Source of the DNA: Rutidosis leptorrhynchoides
Taxonomy: Eukaryota > Streptophyta > Magnoliopsida > Asterales > Asteraceae
Assembly: GCF_046630445.1 (NCBI RefSeq)
Contig: NC_092335.1
Span: 309,800,501 to 309,864,500 of the forward strand
Direction: 5' to 3'
DNA: 64,000 nucleotides
Shown here: piece after piece, positions 1-10,067 of the stretch
Numbering within the stretch: position 1 is the stretch's first letter
Layout of the letters: the number at the start of each line of letters is the position of its first letter
Position numbers and translations under genes: made by a program
The notes under the pieces: model-generated
The model's input: the letters and a program-made list of their open reading frames with translations, nothing else
The model's database searches: none
Told to the model about the DNA's origin: nothing

Positions 1-195
1 ATTAATAATTACGAATGTGATGATACTACTAATATTAATGATAAATATATTAAATTTCATTATGATAGTAATATTAAGAATTAATAATACTTAAGAATAA
101 TATCAATAATAATACTAATATATTCTAATGTTAGTAGTAATAATAATAATGATAATAATATTAATAATTTTGTTACAAATAATGATAACAACATC

Positions 196-270
<75 letters not shown>
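196..270. repeat. (AAT)n microsatellite
   Basis: About 25 uninterrupted AAT units next to the tRNA-like module of the same LTR. Equivalent (ATT)n tracts sit at the same relative place in both LARD1 LTRs. Confidence 0.95.
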
Positions 271-272
<2 letters not shown>

Positions 273-290
273 CTTAGAATCACCAAAAAA

Positions 291-380
291 CAGATAAACT
301 GCCTGGGACGGGAATCGAACCCATGACCTCATGAACAACCACATACCATGATAACCACTCCTCTATCGTCTGTTTATCTG
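291..380 (-). repeat. tRNA-derived (SINE-like) module inside an LTR
   Basis: On the minus strand the segment has a B box (GGTTCGATTCC) inside a good T-arm (5-bp stem, 7-base loop TTCGATT) and an A-box-like GAGGAGTGG upstream. It is bounded by a perfect 9-bp inverted repeat, CAGATAAAC and GTTTATCTG. It does not fold as a complete standard tRNA with a credible anticodon arm, so I read it as a tRNA-derived SINE head, not a tRNA gene. Confidence 0.6.
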
Positions 381-1623
381 ATCTTTATCACAGCCTAAAA
401 TATATAAACCGTTTTATTCTGTTTCTTCTATCCTTCAACCCGTTAATCAATCAGAGACCAAAATCCTCTCAACACATTTAATTAACTTGTTTTAGATTAT
501 TCATTAGGATATATGAATAACCACTGACATGTATTTACCTAAAACGATTTAAAAAAAATATATATATAACAGAAGGTACAGCTTGCTGTACGAAGGAAGG
601 AAAAAAAATAAAACTCCAAAAATTTGATTTCGCGTTTCAGATTATTTCAGCGAAAGATCATAACATAACTTGTGTTGCAAATGATTCATATAAACATTAT
701 AAATTATCAATTTAACAAAAAACATTGAAACCCATTCGATTTTCGCTATGATCAATTTCTTTGACTTTTCGTTTTTAAACTTTGACTGTCGAATTAATAA
801 TCAATCTGAAGATTTACAACTTGAAGACTTACAGAGTGCTTCAGTGGATGATTCCTAACAACTCTGTTTCATTAGTTTTTGTAAATCAAATTGAATTCGA
901 ATTATAGCAATAAAGTTATGGCGACAGAGGTAGCGAAATGATTTATGGTTTTCTGTTTTTGGTTCTTCAAATGGCACAACGAATTATGGATGTTGTGTGT
1001 ATTAATCGAATGGATAAAGTGATCATCAAGGATTTGATCAACTTTACTCGGTAATGGTGAAGGTTCTCTGTAGGTTCACGAGCAGAAGGAAGAACCAAAA
1101 AGAAAAGAAAAAATAAGGGAAATAATTGAAAGCAGATGTTGATATCCCTTGTACTTTATGACTTAATAACCTATTTTTAATCAATATTTAATTATTAATA
1201 ATTATATTATTAATAATAATAATACTAATAATACTAATAAAAATAATGAAGATGATAAAAATAATGAAGATGTTAAAAATAATGAAGATGATAAAAATAG
1301 TATTAATTATAGTTTTTAGTCATTCCTAATAATATTTAACATCTTTATTTTTAATAGTTATAACCTTTTTATTATAACTATAGCATAACAATAACAGTAA
1401 TAACAATATTAATAATATTAACATTTATTTTAACATTAATAGTACATATAAATAATAATATCATTAACATAATACTTATATCTTAACTTGTAATTACATA
1501 TTTTAATATTACAATTTACTGTTTTTGTATTACTTAATAACTATATATTATATATAATAATAATCTTTAATGTGTATCACAATATACATATAATAAAGAT
1601 TACGTATATGAATTATATATATA

Positions 1624-1624
1624 T

Positions 1625-1659
<35 letters not shown>

Positions 1660-1660
1660 T
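1624..1660. repeat. (ATTT)n microsatellite
   Basis: About nine tandem ATTT units within the truncated LTR. Confidence 0.9.
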
Positions 1661-1941
1661 GGATAACAACACTATTATCCTATATACTATTTTACATATT
1701 TAGTTTTTAATATTTAACTTATATTCTATTACTTCAAATTATTATTATTGTATGTATATATATACCTACATTTATATTTACAAACTATCGTTTGTGAATC
1801 GTCGAGAGTGGTCAAAGGTCAAATGTATACATGAACACAGTTCAAAGATTTTGAGACTTCAACATTACAGACTTTGCTTATCGTGTCGAAATCAAATAAG
1901 ATTCAAGTTTAAATTTGGTCGGAAATTCCCGGGTCATCACA

Positions 1942-2625
1942 TATACCAATAGTACATACATCTAAAAGCTGTGTATTGTACGAGTACGAATACGGGTGCA
2001 TACGAGTAGAATTGTTGTTGAAACTGAACGAGAATGTAATTGTAAGCATTTTTGTTAAGTAGAAGTACTTTGATATGTGTCTTGAAGTCTTTCAAAAGTG
2101 TAAGAATACATATCAAAACACAACATGTATATACATTCTAATGGAGTCGTTAAGTCTTCGTTAGTCGTTACATGTAAGTGTTGTTTTGAAACCTTTAAGT
2201 TAACGATCTCAATTAATGTTGTTAACCCAATGTTTATTATATCAAATGAGATGTTAAATTATTATATTATCATTATATTATGATGTATGAATATCTCTAA
2301 ATATGATATATACATTAAAATATCGTTACAACGATAATCGTTACATATAAGTCTCGTTTCGTAATTCTTGAGTTAGTAGTCTTGTTTTTACATATGTAGT
2401 TCATTGTTAACACACTTAATGATATATTTAAATATCATTTTATCATGTTAAATATAGTGTATCAATATCTTAATATGATACATATATATTTAGTAGACGT
2501 TATCATAACGATAATCGTTATATATATCATTTCGAGTTTCTTAACTTAGTAATCTCATTTCTTATGTATATCACACATTGTTAATATACTTAGTGAGATA
2601 CTTACTCATCATAATCTCATGTCAA

Positions 2626-2676
<51 letters not shown>

Positions 2677-2881
2677 TATATATACCATAACATGTAGTTT
2701 TTACAAATTTGTAACGTTCGTGAATCGCCGGTCAACTTGGGTGATCAATTGTCTATATGAAACTAATTTCATTTAATCAAGTCTTAACAAGTTTGATTGC
2801 TTAACACGTAAGAAACATTTAGTCATGTAAATATCAATCTCAATTAATATATATAAACATGGAAAAGTTCGGGTCACTACA
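1942..2881 (-). mobile_element. Family A Gypsy, 3' LTR (partial)
   Basis: This segment is nearly identical to the family A 5' LTR at about 11990-12624 joined to 25058-25329. It ends at ...ACTACA, directly against the plus-strand primer region and the integrase end of the element. The remaining two-thirds of the LTR lies beyond the element inserted at 1-1941. The target site of LARD1 is present here in its empty form at about 2569-2573. Confidence 0.85.
2628..2673. repeat. (TA)n microsatellite
   Basis: Pure TA run in the family A 3' LTR. The 5' LTR copy has only a few units here (near 25114), so the tract changed length after insertion. Confidence 0.95.
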
Positions 2882-2917
2882 GTACCTACCCGTTAAATAA
2901 ATTTCGTCCTGAAATTT
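2882..2917 (-). promoter_or_regulatory. Plus-strand primer region and adjacent hairpin (family A)
   Basis: On the minus strand an inverted repeat (AAATTTCA-GGA-CGAAATTT, one mismatch) is followed by TTTAACGGGTAGGTAC and then the LTR. This is where a polypurine tract should be, but the purine run is short and interrupted. The same arrangement with a perfect stem is at 20799-20834, 37753-37789 and 52801-52837. In this copy the hairpin overlaps the end of pol. Confidence 0.6.
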
Positions 2918-5900
2918 TAAGTTGTTGAAGGTGTTGACGAATCTTCTGAAAATAGATGCGGGTATTTCTTCTTCATCTGATCTTCATGCTCCCAGGTGAA
3001 CTCGGGTCCTCTACGAGCATTCCATCAAACCTTAACAATCGGTATCTTGTTTTGCTTAAGTCTCTTAACCTCACGATCCATTATTTCGACGGGTTCTTCA
3101 ATGAATTGAAGTTTTTCATTGATTTGGATTTCGTCCAACGGAATAGTGAGATCTTCTTTAGCAAAATATTTCTTCAAATTCGAGACGTGGAAAGTGTTAT
3201 GTACAGTCGCGAGTTGTTGAGGTAGCTCCAGTTGGTAAGCTACTGGTCCGACACGATCCATAATCTTCAATGGTCCAATGTACCTTGGATTTAGTTTCCC
3301 CCGTTTACCAAATCGAACAACGCCTTTCCAAGGTGAAACCTTAAGCATGACCATTTCTCCAATTTCAATATCTATATCTTTTCTTTTACTATTCGCGTAG
3401 CACTTTTGTCGACTCTGGACGGTTTTCAATCGTTGTTGAATTTGGATGATTTTCTCGGTAGTTTCTTGTATTATCTCCGGACCTGTAATCTGTATATCCC
3501 CCACTTCATTCCAACAAATCGGAGACCTGCACTTTCTACCATAAAGTGCCTCAAATGGCGCCATCTCAATACTAGAATGATAACAGTTGTTGTAGGAAAA
3601 TTCTGCTAACGGTAGGTCTCGATCCCAACTGTTTCCGAAATCAATAACACATGCTCGTAGCATGTCTTCAAGCGTTTGTATCGTCCTTTCGCTCTGCCCA
3701 TCAGTTTGTGGATGATAGGCAGTACTCATGTCTAGACGAGTCCCCAATCCTTGTTGCAACATCTGCCAGAACATTGAAACAAATCTACCATCGCTATCAG
3801 AGATAATAGAGACGGGTATTCCATCTTTGGAGACAACCTCCTTCAAATACAATCTCGCCAACTTCTCCATTTTGTCATCTTCTCTCATTGGCAGGAAGTG
3901 TGCTGACTTGGTGAGACGATCAACTATTACCCAAATAGTATCATAACCACTTGCAGTCCTTGGCAATTTAGTAATGAAATCCATGGTAATGTTTTTCCAT
4001 TTCCATTCAGGGATTTCAGGTTGTTGTAGTAGACCTGATGGTTTTTGATGTTCAGCTTTGACCTTAGAACACGTCAAACATTCTCCTACATATTTAGCAA
4101 TATCGGCTTTCATACCCGGCCACCAAAAGTGTTTTTTAGATCTTTATACATCTTCCCCGCTCCGGGATGTATTGAATATCTGGTTTTATGTGCTTTCTTA
4201 AGTACCATTTCTCTCACATCTCCAAACCTTGGTACCCAAATTCTATCAGCCCTATATCGGGTTCCGTCTTCCCGAATATTAAGATGTTTCTCTGATCCTT
4301 TGGGTATCTCATTCTTCAACTTTCCTTCTTTTACAACCCCCTGTTGCGCCTCCTTTATTTGAGTAGTAAGGTTAGTACGAATAATTATATTCATAGCTTT
4401 TACCCGTATAGGTTCTCTGTCCTTTCTACTCAAAGTGTCAGCTACCACATTCGTCTTCCCCGGGTGGTATCGAATCTCAAAATCATAATCATTCAACAGT
4501 TCAATCCACCTGCGTTGTCTCATATTCAGTTGCTTCTGATTAAATATATGTTGGAGACTTTTGTGGTCGGTATATAATACTTTTAACCCCATATAAATAA
4601 TGCCTCCAAGTCTTTAATGCAAAAACAACAGCACCCAATTCCAAATCGTGAGTCGTATAATTTTGCTCGTGAATCTTCAATTGTCTAGACGCATAAGCAA
4701 TCACCTTCATTCGTTGCAATAATACACAACCGAGACCTTGCTTTGATGCGTCACAATAAATCACAAAATCATCATTCCCTTCAGGAAATGACAATATAGG
4801 TGCCGTAGTTAGCTTTTTCTTCAATAACTGAAACGCCTTCTCTTGTTCATCCTTCCATTCAAATTTCTTCCCTTTATGCGTTAATGCAGTCAAGGGTTTT
4901 GCTATTTGGGAGAAATCTTGGATGAATCTTCTGTAGTAACCAGCCAATCCTAAAAATTGACGTATATGCTTCGGAGTTTTTGGGGTTTCCCAATTTTCAA
5001 CGGTTTTGATCTTTGCCGGGTCCACCTGGATACCTACTTTGTTCACTATGTGACCGAGGAATTGAACTTCTTCCAACCAAAATGCACACTTTGAAAACTT
5101 AGCGTACTGTTTTTCTTTCCTCAATACTTCTAGCACTTTTCTCAAATGTTCTTCGTGCTCTTGATCATTCTTTGAGTAAATAAGTATGTCATCGATGAAA
5201 ACAATGACAAACTTGTCAAGATATGGCCCACATACTCGGTTCATAAGGTCCATGAACACAGCTGGTGCGTTAGTCAATCCAAACGACATAACCATAAACT
5301 CGTAATGACCATAACGTGTCCTAAAAGCAGTTTTTGGAATATCATCCTCCTTTACTCGCATTTGATGATATCCAGAACGTAAATCGATTTTTTAATAAAT
5401 TGACGAGCCTTGTAGTTGATCAAATAAGTCGTCAATTCTCGGCAATGGATAACGGTTTTTGATGGTAAGTTTATTCAACTCTCTGTAGTCAATACATAAC
5501 CTAAATGTACCATCCTTCTTCTTGACAAACAAAACAGGAGCTCCCCATGGTGATGTGCTTGGTCGAATGAAACCACGTTCTAATAGTTCTTGCAGTTGGC
5601 TTTGTAGTTCTTTCATCTCGCTGGGTGTGAGTCTGTAAGGAGCACGAGCTATTGGTGCAGCTCCTGGTACAAGATCTATTTGAAATTCAATAGATCGATG
5701 TGGAGGTAGTCCCGGTAATTCTTTCGGAAATACATCGGGAAATTCTTTTGCGACGGGAACATCATTGATGCTCTTTTCTTCAGTTTGTACTTTCTCGACG
5801 TGTGCTAGAAAAGCATAGCAACCTTTTCTTATTAGTTTTTGTGCCTTCAAATTACAAATAAGATGTAGCTTCGTGTTGCCCTTTTCTCCGTACACAATTA

Positions 5901-7458
5901 AGGGTTCTCCTTCTTCTCGTACAATGCGAATTGTATTTTTGTAACATATGATCTCTGCTTTCATCTCCTTCAGCCAGTCCAGGCCAACTACTACATCAAA
6001 ACTCCCTAACTCTACTGGTATCAAATCAATCTTAAATATTTCGCTACCCTGTTTAATTTCTCGATTTCGGCATATATAATCTGCTGAAATTAATTTACCG
6101 TTTGCTAATTCGAGTAAAAATTTACTATCCAACAGCGTCAATGGACAACTTAATTTAGCTGAAAAATCTCTACTCATGTAGCTTCTATCCGCACCCGAAT
6201 CAAATAAAACGTAAGCAGATTTATTGTCAATAAGAAACGTACTCGTAACAAGCTCCGGGTCTTCCTGTGCCTCTGCCGCATTAATATTAAAAACTCTTTC
6301 GCAGCCTTGTCCATTCGTGTTCTCCTGGTTCGGGCAATTTCTAATAATGTGGCTCGGTTTTCCACATTTATAATAAACTACATTGGCAAAACTTGCTCCG
6401 ACACTACTTGCTCCGCCATTACTAGTTCCGACACCATTTGTTCCTTTCGTTCTATTAACCCCTAGTCTGTAGACCTCACACTTCACCGCGCTATGACCAT
6501 TTCTTTTACACTTGTTGCAAAATTTGGTGCAAAACCCCGAGTGATACTTTTCACACCTTTGGCATAGGTGCTTCTGATTGTTGTTGTTGTTGCGGTTGTT
6601 ATTGTTGTTGGGATGATTGTTGTAGTTGTTGTTGTTGTTGTGCCGTTTGTTGTAGTTGCGATTGATGTTGCGATTGTTGGGATAGTTTTTGTTGTTTTGG
6701 TGACTCTTATCACCGTTTTCCTCCCACTTTCTTTTGACTAACTTCACGTTGGCCTCTTCGACTGCCTGTTCTTTAATTTTTCCCTCAATCTGGTTCACTA
6801 GTTTGTGAGCCATTCTACATGCCTTTTGTATGGAGGCAGGATCGTGTGAACTTATATCTTCTTGGATTCTCTCCGGTAACCCTTTCACAAATGCGTCGAT
6901 CTTCTCTTCCTCGTCTTCGAACACTCTCGGACACAATAGGCACAATTCTGTGAATTGTCTTTCGTACGAAGTAATATCGAATCCCTGAGTTCGTAACCCT
7001 CTAAGTTCTGACTTGAGCTTATTAACCTCGGTTCTGGGACGGTACTTCTCGTTCATCAAGTACTTGAATGCTGACCACGGTAGCGCGTAAGCAGCATCTT
7101 GTCCCACTTGCTCTAGATAGGTATTCCACCATGTTAACGCAATACCTGTGAAGGTATGCGTAGCGTACTTCACTTTGTCTCCTTCAGCACACTTACTTAT
7201 GGAAAACACCGATTCAACTTTCTCGGTCCACCGTTTCAATCCGATTGGTCCTTCGGTCCCATCAAATTCTGAAGGTTTGCAGGCAGTGAATTCCTTGTAG
7301 GAGCATCCTACACGATTTCTTGCGCAGTTAGCTGTATTGCTAGATTCAGAGTTATTGTTGGTATGTAGCGCGGCCTGTACGGTGGCTATGTTTGAAGCAA
7401 GAAAGGCACGAAATTCCTCTTCGCTCATATTCAAGGTGTGTCGAGTAGTCGGTGACAT
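2917..7458 (-). pseudogene. Broken gag-pol of a Ty3/Gypsy chromovirus (family A)
   Basis: The frame starts at an ATG at 7458. In order it shows a gag domain, a poly-Asn stretch, CCHC zinc knuckles (one intact as [14 protein letters not shown]; one with its first Cys changed to Tyr in YYKCGKPSH), a protease site FDSGAD near residue 417, reverse transcriptase (FIDDILIY), RNase H ([10 protein letters not shown]), integrase ([21 protein letters not shown]) and a chromodomain-like C-terminus. This order (integrase after RNase H) marks Ty3/Gypsy, and the tail suggests a Tekay-like chromovirus. Damage: a TAA at 5392-5394 in reverse transcriptase, a frameshift near 4590 in RNase H, a one-base loss near 4118 before integrase, and a TGA near 3022 just before the last 30 or so codons. 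The copy cannot encode a full polyprotein. Confidence 0.9.
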
Positions 7459-7955
7459 TTACTTCAAAATAGTCAAATGAAACAATTTAATCATACAGAA
7501 TATTAAGAGTAGTCAATAGTATCTCGTAGCATAATATGAACTCATTTATAAAAGCTTTTTCTTCATATTAGCGTTTTATAATTTTGAATTCGGGTACTAC
7601 CTACACGTTAAGTTCATACTTAGTAGCTAATATACAATTCAACTACTACAATTCTATATGAAAAACTGATTATAATAATATATCACATACAAATATTCTT
7701 CAAACTTACAACTTCGCTATATTACATATAACATGAAATATAGTACACTATGATACAGGGCAGTTTTGAAGATAAATCTAGTTAATACGCAAGTTGTTCA
7801 GCAAAGAAAATAAAGACACGTAATTCATAAGTCCAGAAACAAGTCATGCATTATGGTTTTAATAAGACGACTTTCCATCCTTGGTCTTGTGGAAAATAAC
7901 CGTTATGACCATTAGCTAGGCAGCATGTTGTAATATCGTCAAAAGGACGAGGGTT
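7459..7955 (-). other. Untranslated spacer between F-box frame and gag
   Basis: AT-rich sequence inside family A. No frame, repeat or structure was recognised. Confidence 0.5.
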
Positions 7956-8473
7956 TCATAATGTCCAACAGCCCCGTAATAATCTAAAAACCTTGTTTCT
8001 CACCCCAACTACTGAATCCGTCACTTGTGGGAAAGTTTTATTTAAAAGCTGCAATCCGATTTCTTTTTCTCACTTTGGTAAGAAGCGAACATCACTAACC
8101 CATAAGCATAACATGCTTCTTTATATTGCATGTTAGAAGCTCTTTCTAATTCACGAAATCCTATGTTAGGATATGTTGATTCAAAATAGGTTCTTAACCC
8201 GTAGCGTAAAATTGCATTTGGGTTCCCCGCATTTAACGCTTTAAAGAAAACACGGCGTAACATAAAGTCTCCCCAATGTGATATACCCCACCTATCAAAG
8301 GAAAGCCTTTTATAAACTAACGCATTTCTGGAAAGTCTTTCAAATGTGTGACAAGTTAATTTTGCCATAACTAAATGTGCTGATGAATTCTGACCGACTC
8401 TAGACAAGATTTCCTCAATCATATCCTCTGGTAGGTCTTCTAAAATATTCAGTTGTCTACCTTTAACGTCCAT
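7956..8473 (-). pseudogene. F-box protein (At2g35280-like) carried by a Gypsy retrotransposon
   Basis: The ATG at 8473 opens a 143-codon frame ending at 8042. Residues about 11-52 form an F-box (LPEDMIEEILSRV, then a Leu-rich helix pattern). Residues about 100-137 (YGLRTYFES...KEACYAYGL) resemble the C-terminal helical region of At2g35280-type plant F-box proteins. One base out of frame the similarity seems to go on (GLQLLNKTFPQVTD) to a stop at 7956, giving about 172 codons, so the copy probably has one indel in an A-rich run near 8058. F-box proteins are substrate adaptors of SCF ubiquitin ligases. The gene lies between the primer binding site (9421-9432) and gag (7458), in the element's sense, so it is part of the element. 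Family assignment is from memory of the pattern. Confidence 0.7.
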
Positions 8474-8602
8474 TTTGTTTTTATACTGTAAAATAGACAA
8501 GGATTAGATTCGTAATAACAAACAATACAAGCAATTTTTACATAGAACATAAAAGTACAAGCACAATACAATACATTTATTACACAACATGCTCACACCC
8601 CT

Positions 8603-9225
8603 TTAATCTGAATCACTGGTTTCTTCTTCTTTGGACTTGGTTCTTTTTCCTAATCTTCTAGGGATATATGATGTTCCTCTAATACGAGTCGTCATTTTCT
8701 ACATTGGTTTAGAAAAACCTGGTGGTTTAGAGGTTCCCGGGTTATTGTCACGATATTGAAAATACGGGTGTTGACGGTACATATAAAGTTCATCGGGGTC
8801 AGAATCAGAATTCCCTATTTTGATGCCTTTTCCCTTATTATTTTCTTTGGCCTCATTAAATTGGGTCGGGGTAATTTCTATAACATCATCAAAATCCTCA
8901 TCAGGATCCGATTCATCGGAAAATTGGTAATTTTCCCAATATTTTGCTTCCTTAGCGGAAACACCAGTGACCATTATTAACTTTGGTCCATTGATTGAGG
9001 ATTTTCTTTTATTTGACCGGTTTTCTGTGGTTCCTACTATTCCCCCTCCGGAACCTCTTCTTTTTCCGGTTCCTCTTCTTCTGGTTCCTCTTCTTCCGGT
9101 TCCTCTTCTTCCGGTTCCGTTTCCTCTTCTTCCGGTTCTTCGGGAACTTGTGAATCTTGCCAATATATATTCGACTCTTCGTTATTATTAGGTGAGTCAA
9201 TGGGATTTATACTAGAGGTAGACAT
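8603..9225 (-). pseudogene. Acidic, Glu/Pro-repeat protein of family A (broken)
   Basis: The ATG at 9225 opens a frame for a Ser/Asn-rich start followed by PEEEE-type repeats, ending at 9037. The next frame continues with a Lys/Asn segment, an acidic stretch (SDESDPDEDFDD) and a Gly/Pro-rich tail to 8699. After one TAG the same frame resumes with a basic segment (IPRRLGKRTKSK) and the acidic end EEETSDSD, stopping at 8603. The simplest original is a protein of about 205 residues with a frameshift inside the 15-bp repeats and one nonsense codon. Its function is unknown; a charged, low-complexity protein upstream of gag is not a standard Gypsy component. It is the first frame after the primer binding site. 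Confidence 0.6.
9063..9146 (-). repeat. 15-bp tandem repeats coding for PEEEE units
   Basis: About four units of roughly GGTTCCTCTTCTTCC on the plus strand, some with small changes. They encode Glu/Pro repeats on the minus strand and are the likely place of the frameshift in the acidic frame. Confidence 0.8.
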
Positions 9226-9420
9226 CTATCACACAATATCAAACATGTTAAGAGATTAATATATCACATAATATTTACATGTTAATAATATATAGTTTCC
9301 AACAAAAATGTTAAGCAATCATTTTTAAAGAAAACACGATCGAAGTCCAGACTCACTAATGCATCCTAACAAACTCGATAAGACACACTAATGTAAATTT
9401 TCTGGTTCTCTAAGACCAAC

Positions 9421-9432
9421 GCTCTGATACCA
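9421..9432 (-). promoter_or_regulatory. Primer binding site for initiator Met-tRNA (family A)
   Basis: The minus strand reads TGGTATCAGAGC two bases inside the 5' LTR end. This is the usual plant retrotransposon site complementary to the 3' end of initiator methionine tRNA. Confidence 0.9.
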
Positions 9433-10055
9433 ACTGAAATGTCCCGTTCATATTGATTATAAACGTTCCATATTAATTGATTTCGTTGCGAGGTTTTGAC
9501 CTCTATATGAGACATTTTTCAAAGACTGCATTCATTTTTAAAACAACCATAACCTTTATTTTATCAATAAAGGTTTTAAAAGCATTACGTAGATTATCAA
9601 ATAATGATAATCTAAAATATACTGTTTACAAATGACCATTACATAATGGTTTACAATAGAAATATATTACATCGACATATGTTTTTTTGAATGCAGTTTT
9701 TACACAATATCATACAAACATGGACTCCAAATCTTATCCTTATTTTAGTATGCAACAGCGGAAGCTCTTAGTATTCACCTGATAATAAACATGCTTTAAA
9801 CGTCAACAAAAATATTGGTGAGTTATAGGTTTAACCTATATATATCAAATCGTAACAATAGACCACAAGATTTCACATTTCAATACACATCCCATACATA
9901 GAGATAAAAATCATTCATATGGTAAACACCTGGTAACCGACATTAACAAGATGCATATATAAGAATATCCCCATCATTCCGGGATACCCTTCGGATATGA
10001 TATAAATTTCGAAGTACTAAAGCATCCGGTACTTTGGATGGGGTTTGTTAAGCCC

Positions 10056-10067
10056 AATAGATCTATT
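10056..10067. promoter_or_regulatory. AGATCT-centred palindrome in the family A LTR
   Basis: AATAGATCTATT is a 12-base perfect palindrome in a block conserved in all LTR families here. Counterparts: 16144-16153, 24424-24433, 34191-34202, 42578-42589, 47218-47227, 49517-49528 and 56787-56800. The outer bases vary but stay self-complementary in most copies. Role unknown. Confidence 0.55.

Larger units (their letters stand above)
1..1941 (-). mobile_element. LTR of a LARD1-like Gypsy element, truncated by the window edge
   Basis: Read on the minus strand, this is the first part of an LTR of the same kind as those of LARD1 (12625-16772). Its start (TGTGATGACCC, complement of 1931-1941), the block with GATTCACGAAC, the tRNA-like module and the (ATT)n tract occur in the same order. 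It ends exactly where family A LTR sequence resumes, so it was inserted into that LTR; the uninterrupted site is seen near 11990. The expected 5-bp target duplication on this side is TATAC (1942-1946). The far end lies outside the window, so a solo LTR and a full element cannot be told apart. No coding capacity is seen. Confidence 0.75.

Noticed and set aside
81-344. Open frame rich in leucine on the minus strand
   Set aside because: It is the translation of the (AAT)n tract and the tRNA-like module, not a protein gene.
291-380. Functional tRNA genes at 291-380, 15051-15270, 23175-23390 and 50455-50525
   Set aside because: The T-arm is good but no full cloverleaf with a credible anticodon arm is seen, and the modules recur inside LTRs.
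2628-2673. CRISPR-like repeats
   Set aside because: Only simple-sequence repeats without spacers; the genome is eukaryotic.
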